64,000 nucleotides of DNA from an uncultured Marinobacter sp. (GTDB lineage Bacteria; Pseudomonadota; Gammaproteobacteria; Pseudomonadales; Oleiphilaceae). The notes beneath the pieces were generated by a model. The model did no database searches, had not been told where the DNA came from, and saw only the letters and a list, made by a program, of their open reading frames with translations. Positions 45,459-53,395 of this stretch are shown in pieces (position 1 is the first letter of the stretch; every line of letters begins with the position of its first letter). A program made the position numbers and the translations under genes. The DNA lies in assembly GCF_913055835.1 (NCBI RefSeq), contig NZ_CAJXKQ010000010.1, positions 53,223 through 117,222 of the forward strand. Reading direction: 5' to 3'.

Positions 45459-47144
45459 TTACATCTCTTCCGGTGCGCTGACGCCCAGCAAATCCAGACC
45501 ATTGGCGATAACCTGCCGGACGGCAAGGTAGAGGCTGACCCTGGCATCACGAACGGCGGTATCTTCAATCAATACCTTATGGGCGTTGTAATACGTATGG
45601 AACTGACCCGCCAGGTCCCGCAGGTAGTGCGTGAGATGATGCGGCTCACGTTGCGCGGCAGAGTTGGCAATAAGCTCCGGATACTTGGCTAACTGGTTGG
45701 CCAGGTCTTTTTCCTCATCCAGCGTCAGCAGTGAAAGGTCGCCGATGCATTCGTTGCGGCCACGCTCCACGCCTTCATCCGCCAGTTTTCGAAGCACGCT
45801 GCAGATGCGTGCATGGGCATACTGAACGTAATAAACCGGGTTTTCATTGGTCTGGGAGCGAGCCAGATCGATATCGAAGGTCAATTGGGAATCCACCCGG
45901 CGCGCGGCCAGGAAGAACCGGGTCGCATCACGGCCAACCTCATCAATGAGGTCCCGGACTGTTACGTAGCTGCCGGCGCGTTTTGAGATTTTCACCTCCT
46001 GGCCGGAACGGGTCACCATCACCATCTGGTGCAATACATAGTCCGGCCAGCCTTCCGGAATCCCGGCTTTCAGAGCCTGCAGGCCGGCGCGAACGCGGGT
46101 AACAGTAGAGTGGTGGTCGGCACCCTGTTCGTTGATAACGGTTGTAAAGCCCCGTTGCCACTTGTCCAGGTGATAGGCAACATCCGGCAGAAAGTAGGTG
46201 TAGCCACCGTCCTTCTTGCGCATGACCCGGTCCTTGTCGTCACCGAACTCCGTGGTCTTCAGCCACATGGCACCATCCTGCTCGTAGGTGTAGCCATTGT
46301 CCTGCAGGCGTTTAACCGTGGCTTCGACCTTGCCGTCCTCGTACAGGGAGGATTCCAGGAAATAGACATCAAATTGGACACCAAAGGCCTTCAGATCCAG
46401 ATCCTGCTCCCGGCGCAGGTAGGCGACGGCGAATTCGCGGATGGCGTCACGGTCTTCCGGGTCCGCCTTGGCGGTCACTTCCCGATCGTCTGCTGTGACG
46501 GTGTCGCCAGCAAGGTAGGCTTTAGCTACGTCAACGATGTAATCGCCCCGGTAGCCATCCGCAGGCCAGCTCTCGTCGTCCGGCGTCAGACCTTTCACCC
46601 GGGCCTGGACAGAGCGCGCCAGATTATCAATCTGGGCGCCGGCGTCGTTGTAGTAGAACTCCCGGGTGACATCGTAACCATTGGCTTCCAGCAGCCGGCA
46701 AAGGCAGTCGCCGATCGCCGCGCCACGGCCGTGGCCAACGTGGAGGGGGCCCGTTGGGTTGGCCGATACAAACTCCACCTGAACTTTTTCACACTGGCCC
46801 TGGTTGTTTCGGCCGAAACGGTCGCCCTCATCCAATATGGTGTTGACTACTTCAAAGGCACTGGCGGTGCTCATGAAGAAGTTTATGAAACCGGGCCCGG
46901 CAATCTCCACTTTCTCCACCGCCTTGCTCCGCGGCAAATTCTCAACAAGCGCCTCCGCCAGTTTGCGAGGCGGGCAGCCGGCAGCCTTTGAGGCAACCAG
47001 AGCAATATTGCAGGCATAGTCGCCATGGGACTTGTCCTTGGTATTGCCCACCTGTGGAGTGAAGGACTGATCCGCAGGCAGGGTGCCATCGGCTTGGAGT
47101 GCTGCCAGTGCGGACTGGAGCAGATCGGAAACGGTCTCTTTCAT
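45459..47144 (-). CDS. argS: Arginyl-tRNA synthetase
   Basis: This class I synthetase has 561 residues. The N-terminal Arg-N domain (1-90) is followed by the HIGH-type motif HVGHG (135-139) in [20 protein letters not shown], and the KMSKS-equivalent [12 protein letters not shown]. The C-terminal DALR anticodon-binding domain includes [18 protein letters not shown]. It charges tRNA-Arg and needs tRNA for activation. It is likely the first gene of a group with the SPOR gene, which starts 5 bases after its stop. Confidence 0.97.
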   Translation of the reverse strand: MKETVSDLLQSALAALQADGTLPADQSFTPQVGNTKDKSHGDYACNIALVASKAAGCPPRKLAEALVENLPRSKAVEKVEIAGPGFINFFMSTASAFEVVNTILDEGDRFGRNNQGQCEKVQVEFVSANPTGPLHVGHGRGAAIGDCLCRLLEANGYDVTREFYYNDAGAQIDNLARSVQARVKGLTPDDESWPADGYRGDYIVDVAKAYLAGDTVTADDREVTAKADPEDRDAIREFAVAYLRREQDLDLKAFGVQFDVYFLESSLYEDGKVEATVKRLQDNGYTYEQDGAMWLKTTEFGDDKDRVMRKKDGGYTYFLPDVAYHLDKWQRGFTTVINEQGADHHSTVTRVRAGLQALKAGIPEGWPDYVLHQMVMVTRSGQEVKISKRAGSYVTVRDLIDEVGRDATRFFLAARRVDSQLTFDIDLARSQTNENPVYYVQYAHARICSVLRKLADEGVERGRNECIGDLSLLTLDEEKDLANQLAKYPELIANSAAQREPHHLTHYLRDLAGQFHTYYNAHKVLIEDTAVRDARVSLYLAVRQVIANGLDLLGVSAPEEM

Positions 47145-47280
47145 GCTGTCAGATGACTCGGTTTACAGGAGAATTGGATTCGGGGCAGGAGGCCCAGCAA
47201 TTGAGGCGGTATTATCGCGGAAAGGGATAGTCTTCTCAAACTTATGGCCGCCCTGCAAGAATTCAGGGCGACCATCAGTC

Positions 47281-48984
47281 TTAGTCGGTAAGAGTTGCCC
47301 GGAATATAAAGGCGTTTCCGGTAAATGGTGTTGGAGGAGTCACCTCGACGGTGAGTGTCCCGGTAGACGGTGTGTCATCAGCCTCTACCACGACACATTG
47401 TTCAACGGGGCTTTCCCTGTATGAGGTTGTTGTCGTGAAAGAAGTTGGGGCTACGATTGTACCGTTGGTTGATGAGAAGCTGACTTGCGTGCCTCCAGGT
47501 GGTGGCCCTTGTACTACGTTACCCGAGCTGTCAGAGAAGACTCCGGCTATGTCAAAGCACACTTCACCTGGAGCCACAGGAGTTGTGGAGCTTATTAAAA
47601 TGTTGTCACTCGCCATAAAAATTTCAGCAGTTTGAGTGATCTCCAAGAGTGAGGTTGTGCAATTAACATTGGTGTCGTCGCAGGCTGTTCCGTTATAGAT
47701 GGAATTTGCTGCGTCGTACTGGCCGTTATCGTTGTAATCAAAATACTCTTCGTTCGGATCGCGTGTGTTATTTCGATTACGATCGAGAAAGGCCTCTCCT
47801 TTGTCATCATTCTGCACATCAAACTCGTCATCAGCCTGGGTATACTTTCCGTCGCTGTTGAGGTCTCTAAAGCTCTCTTCTCCTACAGTGCGAGCAAGGA
47901 CCAGAATAATTCCGTCTTCAGGTCTGGGGTCTTGGCTAATCCATTGGACGGCGCAGGCACCGTCTTGGAGAGTGCACTCGCTCTGGACAGAACCTGCATT
48001 GGTCACAAAGTTTACAACGGCGTCACTTATTCTGTTGTTGTTCCTATCTGCTGCCCTTATAGAAATAGGAACGGTTACCCCGTCGTAATTTCTTGCGTTT
48101 GGAAGAAAGTTTTCTTCAACCGAAACAGAGAAACTGTCTTGATCAGGAATGGTCGCGCTAATCGAAATTGGCGCTGATGTTGTCTGAATAGGCGTGCCGG
48201 AGTCAGGAGTATAAGTGGCGGTAACGCTTACAACGCTTGCGACTGTTCCTGCGTTAACTCGGGTTGTTGCCTCTCCCTGTTCATCCGTTTGTGTAGAGTT
48301 TTGAGAGAGTGAGATGCCTCCTACACTTGTTGAAAGTGAGAAAGTTATTTCTTCGCCAGAAGTGATAGGGTTGCCGTTTTTATCCGTCAATCTGAAGGCC
48401 ACTTCTGAAACGCTGGGGCGAGTGCTGTTGGAGCTGCCACTCAGTGCAATCGAATCAGGAGTGGCGCTGGTAAATTCCAGTTCGCCTACTTCTGGCGCTG
48501 CAACAGTGATATTGGCAATCGCTGTTGCTCCGTTTGGTAATCTGGCCGTGATTGTGTCATCGCCTGCGCAACCAGCCTCATAAGTCGTGGTAAAAGACCC
48601 TGAGGATGTTGTGACAGAACTGTCAAAATTTGCGCTTTGACACAAGGAGGTAATGCTAACTGAGGTCTCAGTGGCATTGAAAATGCTATTGCCAGCACTC
48701 GCGTTGACCACATTGAATTCGAGGCGAGTCGAGCCGCCTGCTGAAAGTGAAGTTGTTGATACGTTCATTTGTCCAGACTGAAACGAGGAGCCGCTCCCTG
48801 TGCCAAGCTCCAAAGTTACCTGCTGCTCTACATCACCGGAGGAGTCGCCGCCAGTTGAAGGTGATGTGCTGCCTCCACCCCCGCCACTTCCCGCTAAGGG
48901 CGCTGAGTTGTCATCGCCACCACAGGCCGCGAGAAGAAGCGTTAGCGAAATTGCTGACGCACGCGCAAGGAATTTCCCTGACAT
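47281..48984 (-). CDS. Lipoprotein with bacterial Ig-like domains and calcium-binding-type loops, unknown function
   Basis: The 567-residue protein begins with a lipoprotein signal (LARASAISLTLLLAAC, lipid-bearing Cys, then GGDD), so a surface or periplasmic lipid anchor is likely. A Gly/Ser linker leads to invasin-like (Big_1) domains: PSVSEVAFRLTDKNGNPITS at about 195, VTVPISIRAADRNNNRISDA at about 305, and a third near 480-565. Between domains two and three lie Asp-rich loops resembling EF-hand or dockerin sites (DLNSDGKYTQADD, DRNRNNTRDPNEE, DYNDNGQYD). Four 'spare' Cys occur in pairs. Base composition is clearly poorer in G+C than argS and priA. Start: GGAG 8 bases upstream supports the chosen ATG over two upstream Met codons. 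Confidence 0.8.
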   Translation of the reverse strand: MSGKFLARASAISLTLLLAACGGDDNSAPLAGSGGGGGSTSPSTGGDSSGDVEQQVTLELGTGSGSSFQSGQMNVSTTSLSAGGSTRLEFNVVNASAGNSIFNATETSVSITSLCQSANFDSSVTTSSGSFTTTYEAGCAGDDTITARLPNGATAIANITVAAPEVGELEFTSATPDSIALSGSSNSTRPSVSEVAFRLTDKNGNPITSGEEITFSLSTSVGGISLSQNSTQTDEQGEATTRVNAGTVASVVSVTATYTPDSGTPIQTTSAPISISATIPDQDSFSVSVEENFLPNARNYDGVTVPISIRAADRNNNRISDAVVNFVTNAGSVQSECTLQDGACAVQWISQDPRPEDGIILVLARTVGEESFRDLNSDGKYTQADDEFDVQNDDKGEAFLDRNRNNTRDPNEEYFDYNDNGQYDAANSIYNGTACDDTNVNCTTSLLEITQTAEIFMASDNILISSTTPVAPGEVCFDIAGVFSDSSGNVVQGPPPGGTQVSFSSTNGTIVAPTSFTTTTSYRESPVEQCVVVEADDTPSTGTLTVEVTPPTPFTGNAFIFRATLTD

Positions 48985-49183
48985 TTCCAATCTCCATTTT
49001 TCCATTTGGTTGTAAAAGCTATCCATAAAGCGGGTTCCCTGCACGAGAACCGCATATATGATTTCTGCAATTAAAAATTATTTAATAGGCCAATTGGATC
49101 TTAGCACAGCGCATGCGAATGCAAATTAACAGAGCCCGGTTTTGTGTGAAATACTGTGAAATGGTGGAGGGTTACGTCCCAAA

Positions 49184-51358
49184 TTAGCCGGTTTCCTGTG
49201 GATCAACATCAATCATCCATTTTACCCCGGCAGGCAGCATTCTCTGGTCAAGCTCCTGGCAGATTCCGGTCAGCAAAGTGTTCAGCTTTTTCCGATTCCG
49301 GGCGTTGAGGATAAGTTGTGCCCTGTGCTTGTCGGCGCGCCGGGCAATCATGGCGGGCAGTGGCCCCCAGGTTTCGATGCCTGTGGTATTGGCAAGGGGC
49401 TTTATTGTATCGAGCACCTGCAGGCTCTTCTCCATAGTGTCGGCTTCTGCCCTGAAGATGGCCATAGCCCGGAAAGGCGGGAAATGCCCTTCTTCCCGCT
49501 CTTTTAGTAGTTGGTCGGCTATATCCAGGTACTGGCCTTCGCACAGTGTCTTCAACAAGGGGTGGTCGCTGTGGCAGGTTTGTACAAGGACTTTGCCGGG
49601 CTTTGTGCCGCGGCCTGCGCGGCCACTGACTTGCAGAAGGGTTTGAACAAGAGTTTCGGGGGCGCGGAAGTCCACGCTGAACAGTCCGCCGTCGGCATTA
49701 ACCACCACCACGAGGGTGACGTTGGGGAAGTCATGTCCCTTGGCCAGCATCTGGGTGCCGACCAGTACGCACGGCTTGCCGCTGTTCACCTGCTTCAGAA
49801 TGCCCTGAATACTGCCTTTGCGTTGCGTGCTGTCTCGATCCACTCGCACGACAGGTGTGTCCGGGAAAGCGGTGGCGAGAGTGTCTTCTGTTCTTTCTGT
49901 GCCCTGTCCAACCGGTTTGAAGGCATCGCTGTGGCATTTCGGGCAATGCTCGGTGGCTGCTGTCTGGTAGTCGCAATGGTGGCATCGCATGGCCCGGTCC
50001 CGGCGGTGGTAGGTCAGGCGGGTATCGCAACGGGGGCACTCGATCATGTGGCCGCAGTCGAAGCACATCATCACGGGGGCAAATCCCCGTCGATTGACAA
50101 AGACCAGCGCCTGCTCGCCTTTTGCCAGGGTCTGCTCGATGGCATTGAGGGCTGGACGGGACAAGCCGCCTTCCAGAGGGCGACTCCGGATATCCAGCAG
50201 GCTAACGATTGGGGGAGCGGCATTCCCTGCTCGTTCTTCAAGCTTTACCAGGTGGTATTTGGCTTGCTCCGCATTATTCACAGACTCCAGTGATGGGGTT
50301 GCCGATCCGAGGATGACGGGGCAGTTGTTCAGGTGCGCCCGATAGACCGCCAGGTCGCGTCCTGAATAACGGAAACCTTCTCCCTGCTTGTAGGAGCTGT
50401 CGTGCTCTTCATCGACAATGATGGTGCGGAGATTGGTGAATGGCAATAAAACAGCCGATCGGGTACCGACCAGGATAACCGGTTCACCGTTGCGGACTTT
50501 CAGCCAGGTTGACAGGCGCTCGCTGTCGTTCAGGGCCGAGTGCCAGACCACGATCCGGCCACCGAAGTAGTGCTGGAATCGGGCAACGGTTTGCGGCGTA
50601 AGGTTGATCTCCGGAACCAGCACGAGCGCTTGGTCCTGGCCACCCAGGTGTTGCTTCAGGTAGTGCAGGTAGATCTCGGTTTTTCCGCTGCCAGTGATGC
50701 CATATAAAAGGAAGGCCCCAAACCCTTCGTCTGGAGCAGCCAGCTGTTGAGCGGCTGAAGCCTGCGCCAAGGAAAGTTTTGGTCTCCGGGAGAGAAGTTC
50801 GGGCGCATCGTTGAACGTGTCTCGAGTGGGCGGCGAAACAGTCTCGATCAGTTGTTTCTCCTGTAGTGCGGAGAGTTGCGCCCGGGCGAACCCGGCTTTC
50901 AGGATATCCGTTGTCGGTGCTCCCTTGGGGCGCTGACGTAGCCAATCGAAAAGTGCTTTCTGTTTATGGGCGTTCGCAGGGAGCGTCGCTTCGTTGTCGC
51001 GTGTATTCCACCACTGTTCCGTTTTTTCTTCTGCAATTCGCCCTCGTCTGAGGGCTGGGGGCAGGGCAGTGAACAGGCACTCGCCCAGTGGGTGCTGGTA
51101 ATAGTCGCTCGCCCAGCTCAGTAGTTTGAACGTTTCTTTCGGTAATGCGGGCCAGTCCTCCAAGGCCGATGCCACCGGCTTGAGGTTTATGCCCGGGGGT
51201 GGCTCAACGCCGACCTGTACCACCAGGCCTGTTGCCTGCTGCCGCCCAAAGGGAATCCGAACTCTTTGGCCTGGCCGCAACTCAAGGTCTTCTGGAATGA
51301 TGTAATCGAAAAGCCGACGCAGAGGACGATTCAGGGCAATGCGTGCGATCAATGGCAC
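49184..51358 (-). CDS. priA: Primosomal replication restart helicase PriA
   Basis: PriA reloads the replisome at stalled forks. The N-terminal 3'-DNA-binding domain starts PLIARIALNRPLRRLFDYII. Walker A is GITGSGKT (220-227), and the helicase box reads VDEEHDSSYKQGEGFRYSGR. The zinc region holds eight Cys in CFDCGHMIECPRCDTR, MRCHHCDYQ and HCPKCHSD. Later motifs are GTQMLAKGHDFPNVTL and QVSGRAGRG. The GTG start has GGAG 7 bases upstream. It has 724 residues, close to the 732 in E. coli, and is divergent from rpmE across 264 bases in which I see no further gene. Confidence 0.96.
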   Translation of the reverse strand: MPLIARIALNRPLRRLFDYIIPEDLELRPGQRVRIPFGRQQATGLVVQVGVEPPPGINLKPVASALEDWPALPKETFKLLSWASDYYQHPLGECLFTALPPALRRGRIAEEKTEQWWNTRDNEATLPANAHKQKALFDWLRQRPKGAPTTDILKAGFARAQLSALQEKQLIETVSPPTRDTFNDAPELLSRRPKLSLAQASAAQQLAAPDEGFGAFLLYGITGSGKTEIYLHYLKQHLGGQDQALVLVPEINLTPQTVARFQHYFGGRIVVWHSALNDSERLSTWLKVRNGEPVILVGTRSAVLLPFTNLRTIIVDEEHDSSYKQGEGFRYSGRDLAVYRAHLNNCPVILGSATPSLESVNNAEQAKYHLVKLEERAGNAAPPIVSLLDIRSRPLEGGLSRPALNAIEQTLAKGEQALVFVNRRGFAPVMMCFDCGHMIECPRCDTRLTYHRRDRAMRCHHCDYQTAATEHCPKCHSDAFKPVGQGTERTEDTLATAFPDTPVVRVDRDSTQRKGSIQGILKQVNSGKPCVLVGTQMLAKGHDFPNVTLVVVVNADGGLFSVDFRAPETLVQTLLQVSGRAGRGTKPGKVLVQTCHSDHPLLKTLCEGQYLDIADQLLKEREEGHFPPFRAMAIFRAEADTMEKSLQVLDTIKPLANTTGIETWGPLPAMIARRADKHRAQLILNARNRKKLNTLLTGICQELDQRMLPAGVKWMIDVDPQETG

Positions 51359-51622
51359 TGAATGCTCCAGTGGATATTGGGTGTCACGGTTTTTCCTTAT
51401 CCTGTCTCAGTCGGCAGCCTGCCGCATAATCCGGGGTGGGCACGTCTGGAAGTCCGGGTGGTGCTTGCCTGCAGCCATAATTGCAAGTAAGATTCGCGGT
51501 CTGTTTCCGGCAGGGCATGATTGTGCCCCGTCTTCTCAATTGATTCAAACATGCGGTGCCTGGCACCCGGGCCGATCAGAAGCCCCGTGATCAGGTAGCG
51601 GCATGACCTAACGAGGTTCACC

Positions 51623-51844
51623 ATGAAAGAAGGTATCCACCCCAAGTACGAAGAGATTACCGCAACCTGTTCCTGCGGTAACACATTCAAGACCCGTTCT
51701 ACCTATACCCATGATCTGCAACTGGATGTTTGTTCCCAGTGCCACCCGTTCTACACTGGCAAGCAGAAAGTAATGGATACCGGTGGTCGTATCGACCGTT
51801 TCCAGAAGCGTTTCGGTGGCCGTATTGGCGGCAAGAAAGACTGA
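51623..51844 (+). CDS. rpmE: 50S ribosomal protein L31 (zinc-binding, type A)
   Basis: The 73-residue protein [20 protein letters not shown] carries four zinc-ligand cysteines (C16, C18, C37, C40), so it is the zinc-containing form. The basic C-terminus GGRIGGKKD is typical. It is a single-gene unit with a strong terminator 15 bases after the stop. The leader 51359-51622 may hold regulatory structure, since L31 is autoregulated in related bacteria, but no convincing element was recognised. Confidence 0.97.
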   Translation: MKEGIHPKYEEITATCSCGNTFKTRSTYTHDLQLDVCSQCHPFYTGKQKVMDTGGRIDRFQKRFGGRIGGKKD

Positions 51845-51858
51845 TCGCACTGGTTCCG

Positions 51859-51887
51859 AAAAAAAGCGCCTCCGGGCGCTTTTTTTG
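51859..51887 (+). terminator. Rho-independent terminator of rpmE
   Basis: Seven A, then GCGCC (51866-51870), loop TCCG, GGCGC (51875-51879) and eight T. The A and T runs extend the stem. Confidence 0.93.
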
Positions 51888-51966
51888 TGCCTGGAAAACA
51901 GCGTGTATCCAAAAGATACATACGCAATTAGCCCTATTGACTGTTTATAAAATACTCATGTGCCAC

Positions 51967-51995
51967 TTGTCGTTTCGGGTCTGGCGGGCCATAAT
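51967..51995 (+). promoter_or_regulatory. Probable sigma-70 promoter of maeB
   Basis: TTGTCG (51967-51972), a 17-base spacer and CATAAT (51990-51995) match the consensus at 4 and 5 of 6 positions. The maeB start lies about 60 bases beyond the predicted transcript start. Confidence 0.55.
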
Positions 51996-52061
51996 GGCGC
52001 GCTCCGTTGGGCAAGCTCCAGCGGTTCATTACCTTTAAACGTGACAAACGGAACAGTGGCA

Positions 52062-53327
52062 ATGTCTCAAGATCTGAAAGAAGCAGCCCTTGAATATCAC
52101 GCCAAGCCGCGGCCTGGTAAGCTGAGTGTTGAAATCACCAAGCCAACCAAGACTTCCCGCGACCTTTCCCTGGCGTATAGCCCCGGGGTTGCCGAACCGG
52201 TCCGCGAGATCGCAAAGGACCCGGAGAACGCATACAAATACACTGCCAAGGGTAACCTGGTGGCGGTAATCTCTGACGGTTCTGCGATTCTTGGTCTGGG
52301 TAACCTGGGTCCGCTGGCAAGCAAGCCGGTTATGGAAGGCAAGGGCGTACTGTTCAAGCGCTTTGCCGGAATTGATGTCTTCGATATTGAAGTCAATTCC
52401 GAAAGCCCGCAGGCGTTTATTGAAACAGTTGAGCGTATTGCAGACACCTTTGGTGGTATTAATCTGGAAGACATCAAGGCGCCTGAGTGCTTTGAGATTG
52501 AGCGTGCTCTTATCGAAAAGTGCAGCGTGCCTATTTTCCACGACGACCAGCACGGTACTGCTATCGTAACTGCAGCCGGCATGATCAATGCACTTGAGCT
52601 GCAGGGTAAAAAGATTGAAGAGGCGAAGGTGGTGTGCCTGGGTGCCGGTGCCGCTGCCATCGCCTGCATGAAGCTGCTGATCAGCTGCGGTATTCGCTCT
52701 GAGAACATCTTTATGCTCGACCGCAAGGGTGTGATCCACTCTGGTCGTGATGATTTGAATCAGTACAAGGCGATGTTCGCCAACGATACTGACAAGCGTA
52801 CTCTGGATGATGCTATTGATGGCGCGGATGTATTCCTTGGCCTCTCCGGTCCGGATCTGCTGACCGCCGACCAGCTCAAGAAAATGGCTCCGAAGCCTAT
52901 CGTATTTGCCTGCTCCAACCCCGATCCGGAAATTAGTCCGGAAGTTGCCCTGGCAACCCGCGATGATCTGATCATGGCCACTGGCCGGTCCGATTATCCG
53001 AATCAGGTTAACAACGTGTTGGGCTTTCCGTTCATTTTCCGTGGAGCGCTGGACGTTCGTGCCACCGCAATCAATGAGGAAATGAAAGTGGCGGCAGTGA
53101 ATGCGATTCGTGAGCTGGCCAAAGAGCCGGTGCCCCAGGAAATCTGTGAGGCCTATGGTGTGGATAGCTTTGAGTTCGGGAAAGAGTACATTATTCCCAA
53201 GCCAATGGATGTGCGCCTGCTAGAGGTGGTGCCGGCAGCCGTTGCCCGTGCTGCTGTGGATTCCGGGGTTGCCCGCAATTCATACCCTGCGCACTACCCG
53301 CTCAAGTCCATGGATGACATTATCTGA
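52062..53327 (+). CDS. maeB: NADP-dependent malic enzyme, short form
   Basis: The enzyme converts malate to pyruvate, CO2 and NADPH. Motifs seen are SLAYSPGVAEPVREIA, ISDGSAILGLGNLGPLASKP, FHDDQHGTAIVTAAGM, VVCLGAGAAAIACMKLL (Rossmann loop) and FACSNPDPEISPEVA. E. coli MaeB has an extra phosphotransacetylase-like domain and about 759 residues. This protein has 421 and ends after the malic domains, like the Pseudomonas form. The ATG giving MSQDLKEAALEYHAKPRPGK fits the family; 34 open codons upstream overlap the promoter. Confidence 0.94.
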   Translation: MSQDLKEAALEYHAKPRPGKLSVEITKPTKTSRDLSLAYSPGVAEPVREIAKDPENAYKYTAKGNLVAVISDGSAILGLGNLGPLASKPVMEGKGVLFKRFAGIDVFDIEVNSESPQAFIETVERIADTFGGINLEDIKAPECFEIERALIEKCSVPIFHDDQHGTAIVTAAGMINALELQGKKIEEAKVVCLGAGAAAIACMKLLISCGIRSENIFMLDRKGVIHSGRDDLNQYKAMFANDTDKRTLDDAIDGADVFLGLSGPDLLTADQLKKMAPKPIVFACSNPDPEISPEVALATRDDLIMATGRSDYPNQVNNVLGFPFIFRGALDVRATAINEEMKVAAVNAIRELAKEPVPQEICEAYGVDSFEFGKEYIIPKPMDVRLLEVVPAAVARAAVDSGVARNSYPAHYPLKSMDDII

Positions 53328-53348
53328 TCTGTTGTTCAGGGCGGTAAG

Positions 53349-53379
53349 AAAAACCGGCGGTGATCCCGCCGGTTTTTTT
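53349..53379. terminator. Bidirectional terminator between maeB and mrcA
   Basis: Five A, CCGGCGG (53354-53360), loop TGATC, CCGCCGG (53366-53372) and seven T. A/T runs on both sides allow it to serve both convergent genes. Confidence 0.93.
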
Positions 53380-53395
53380 GTGTCTTTTCCGTGTG

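Noticed and set aside
47249..47270. Hairpin CGCCCTG/CAGGGCG between argS and the Ig lipoprotein gene as a terminator
   Set aside because: The 7-bp stem has no T tract on the minus strand, where termination would be needed, so it was not listed as a feature.
51359..51622. L31 autoregulatory leader or extra small gene before rpmE
   Set aside because: Only short, weak hairpins and no convincing reading frame were found; I could not match a known leader by eye.
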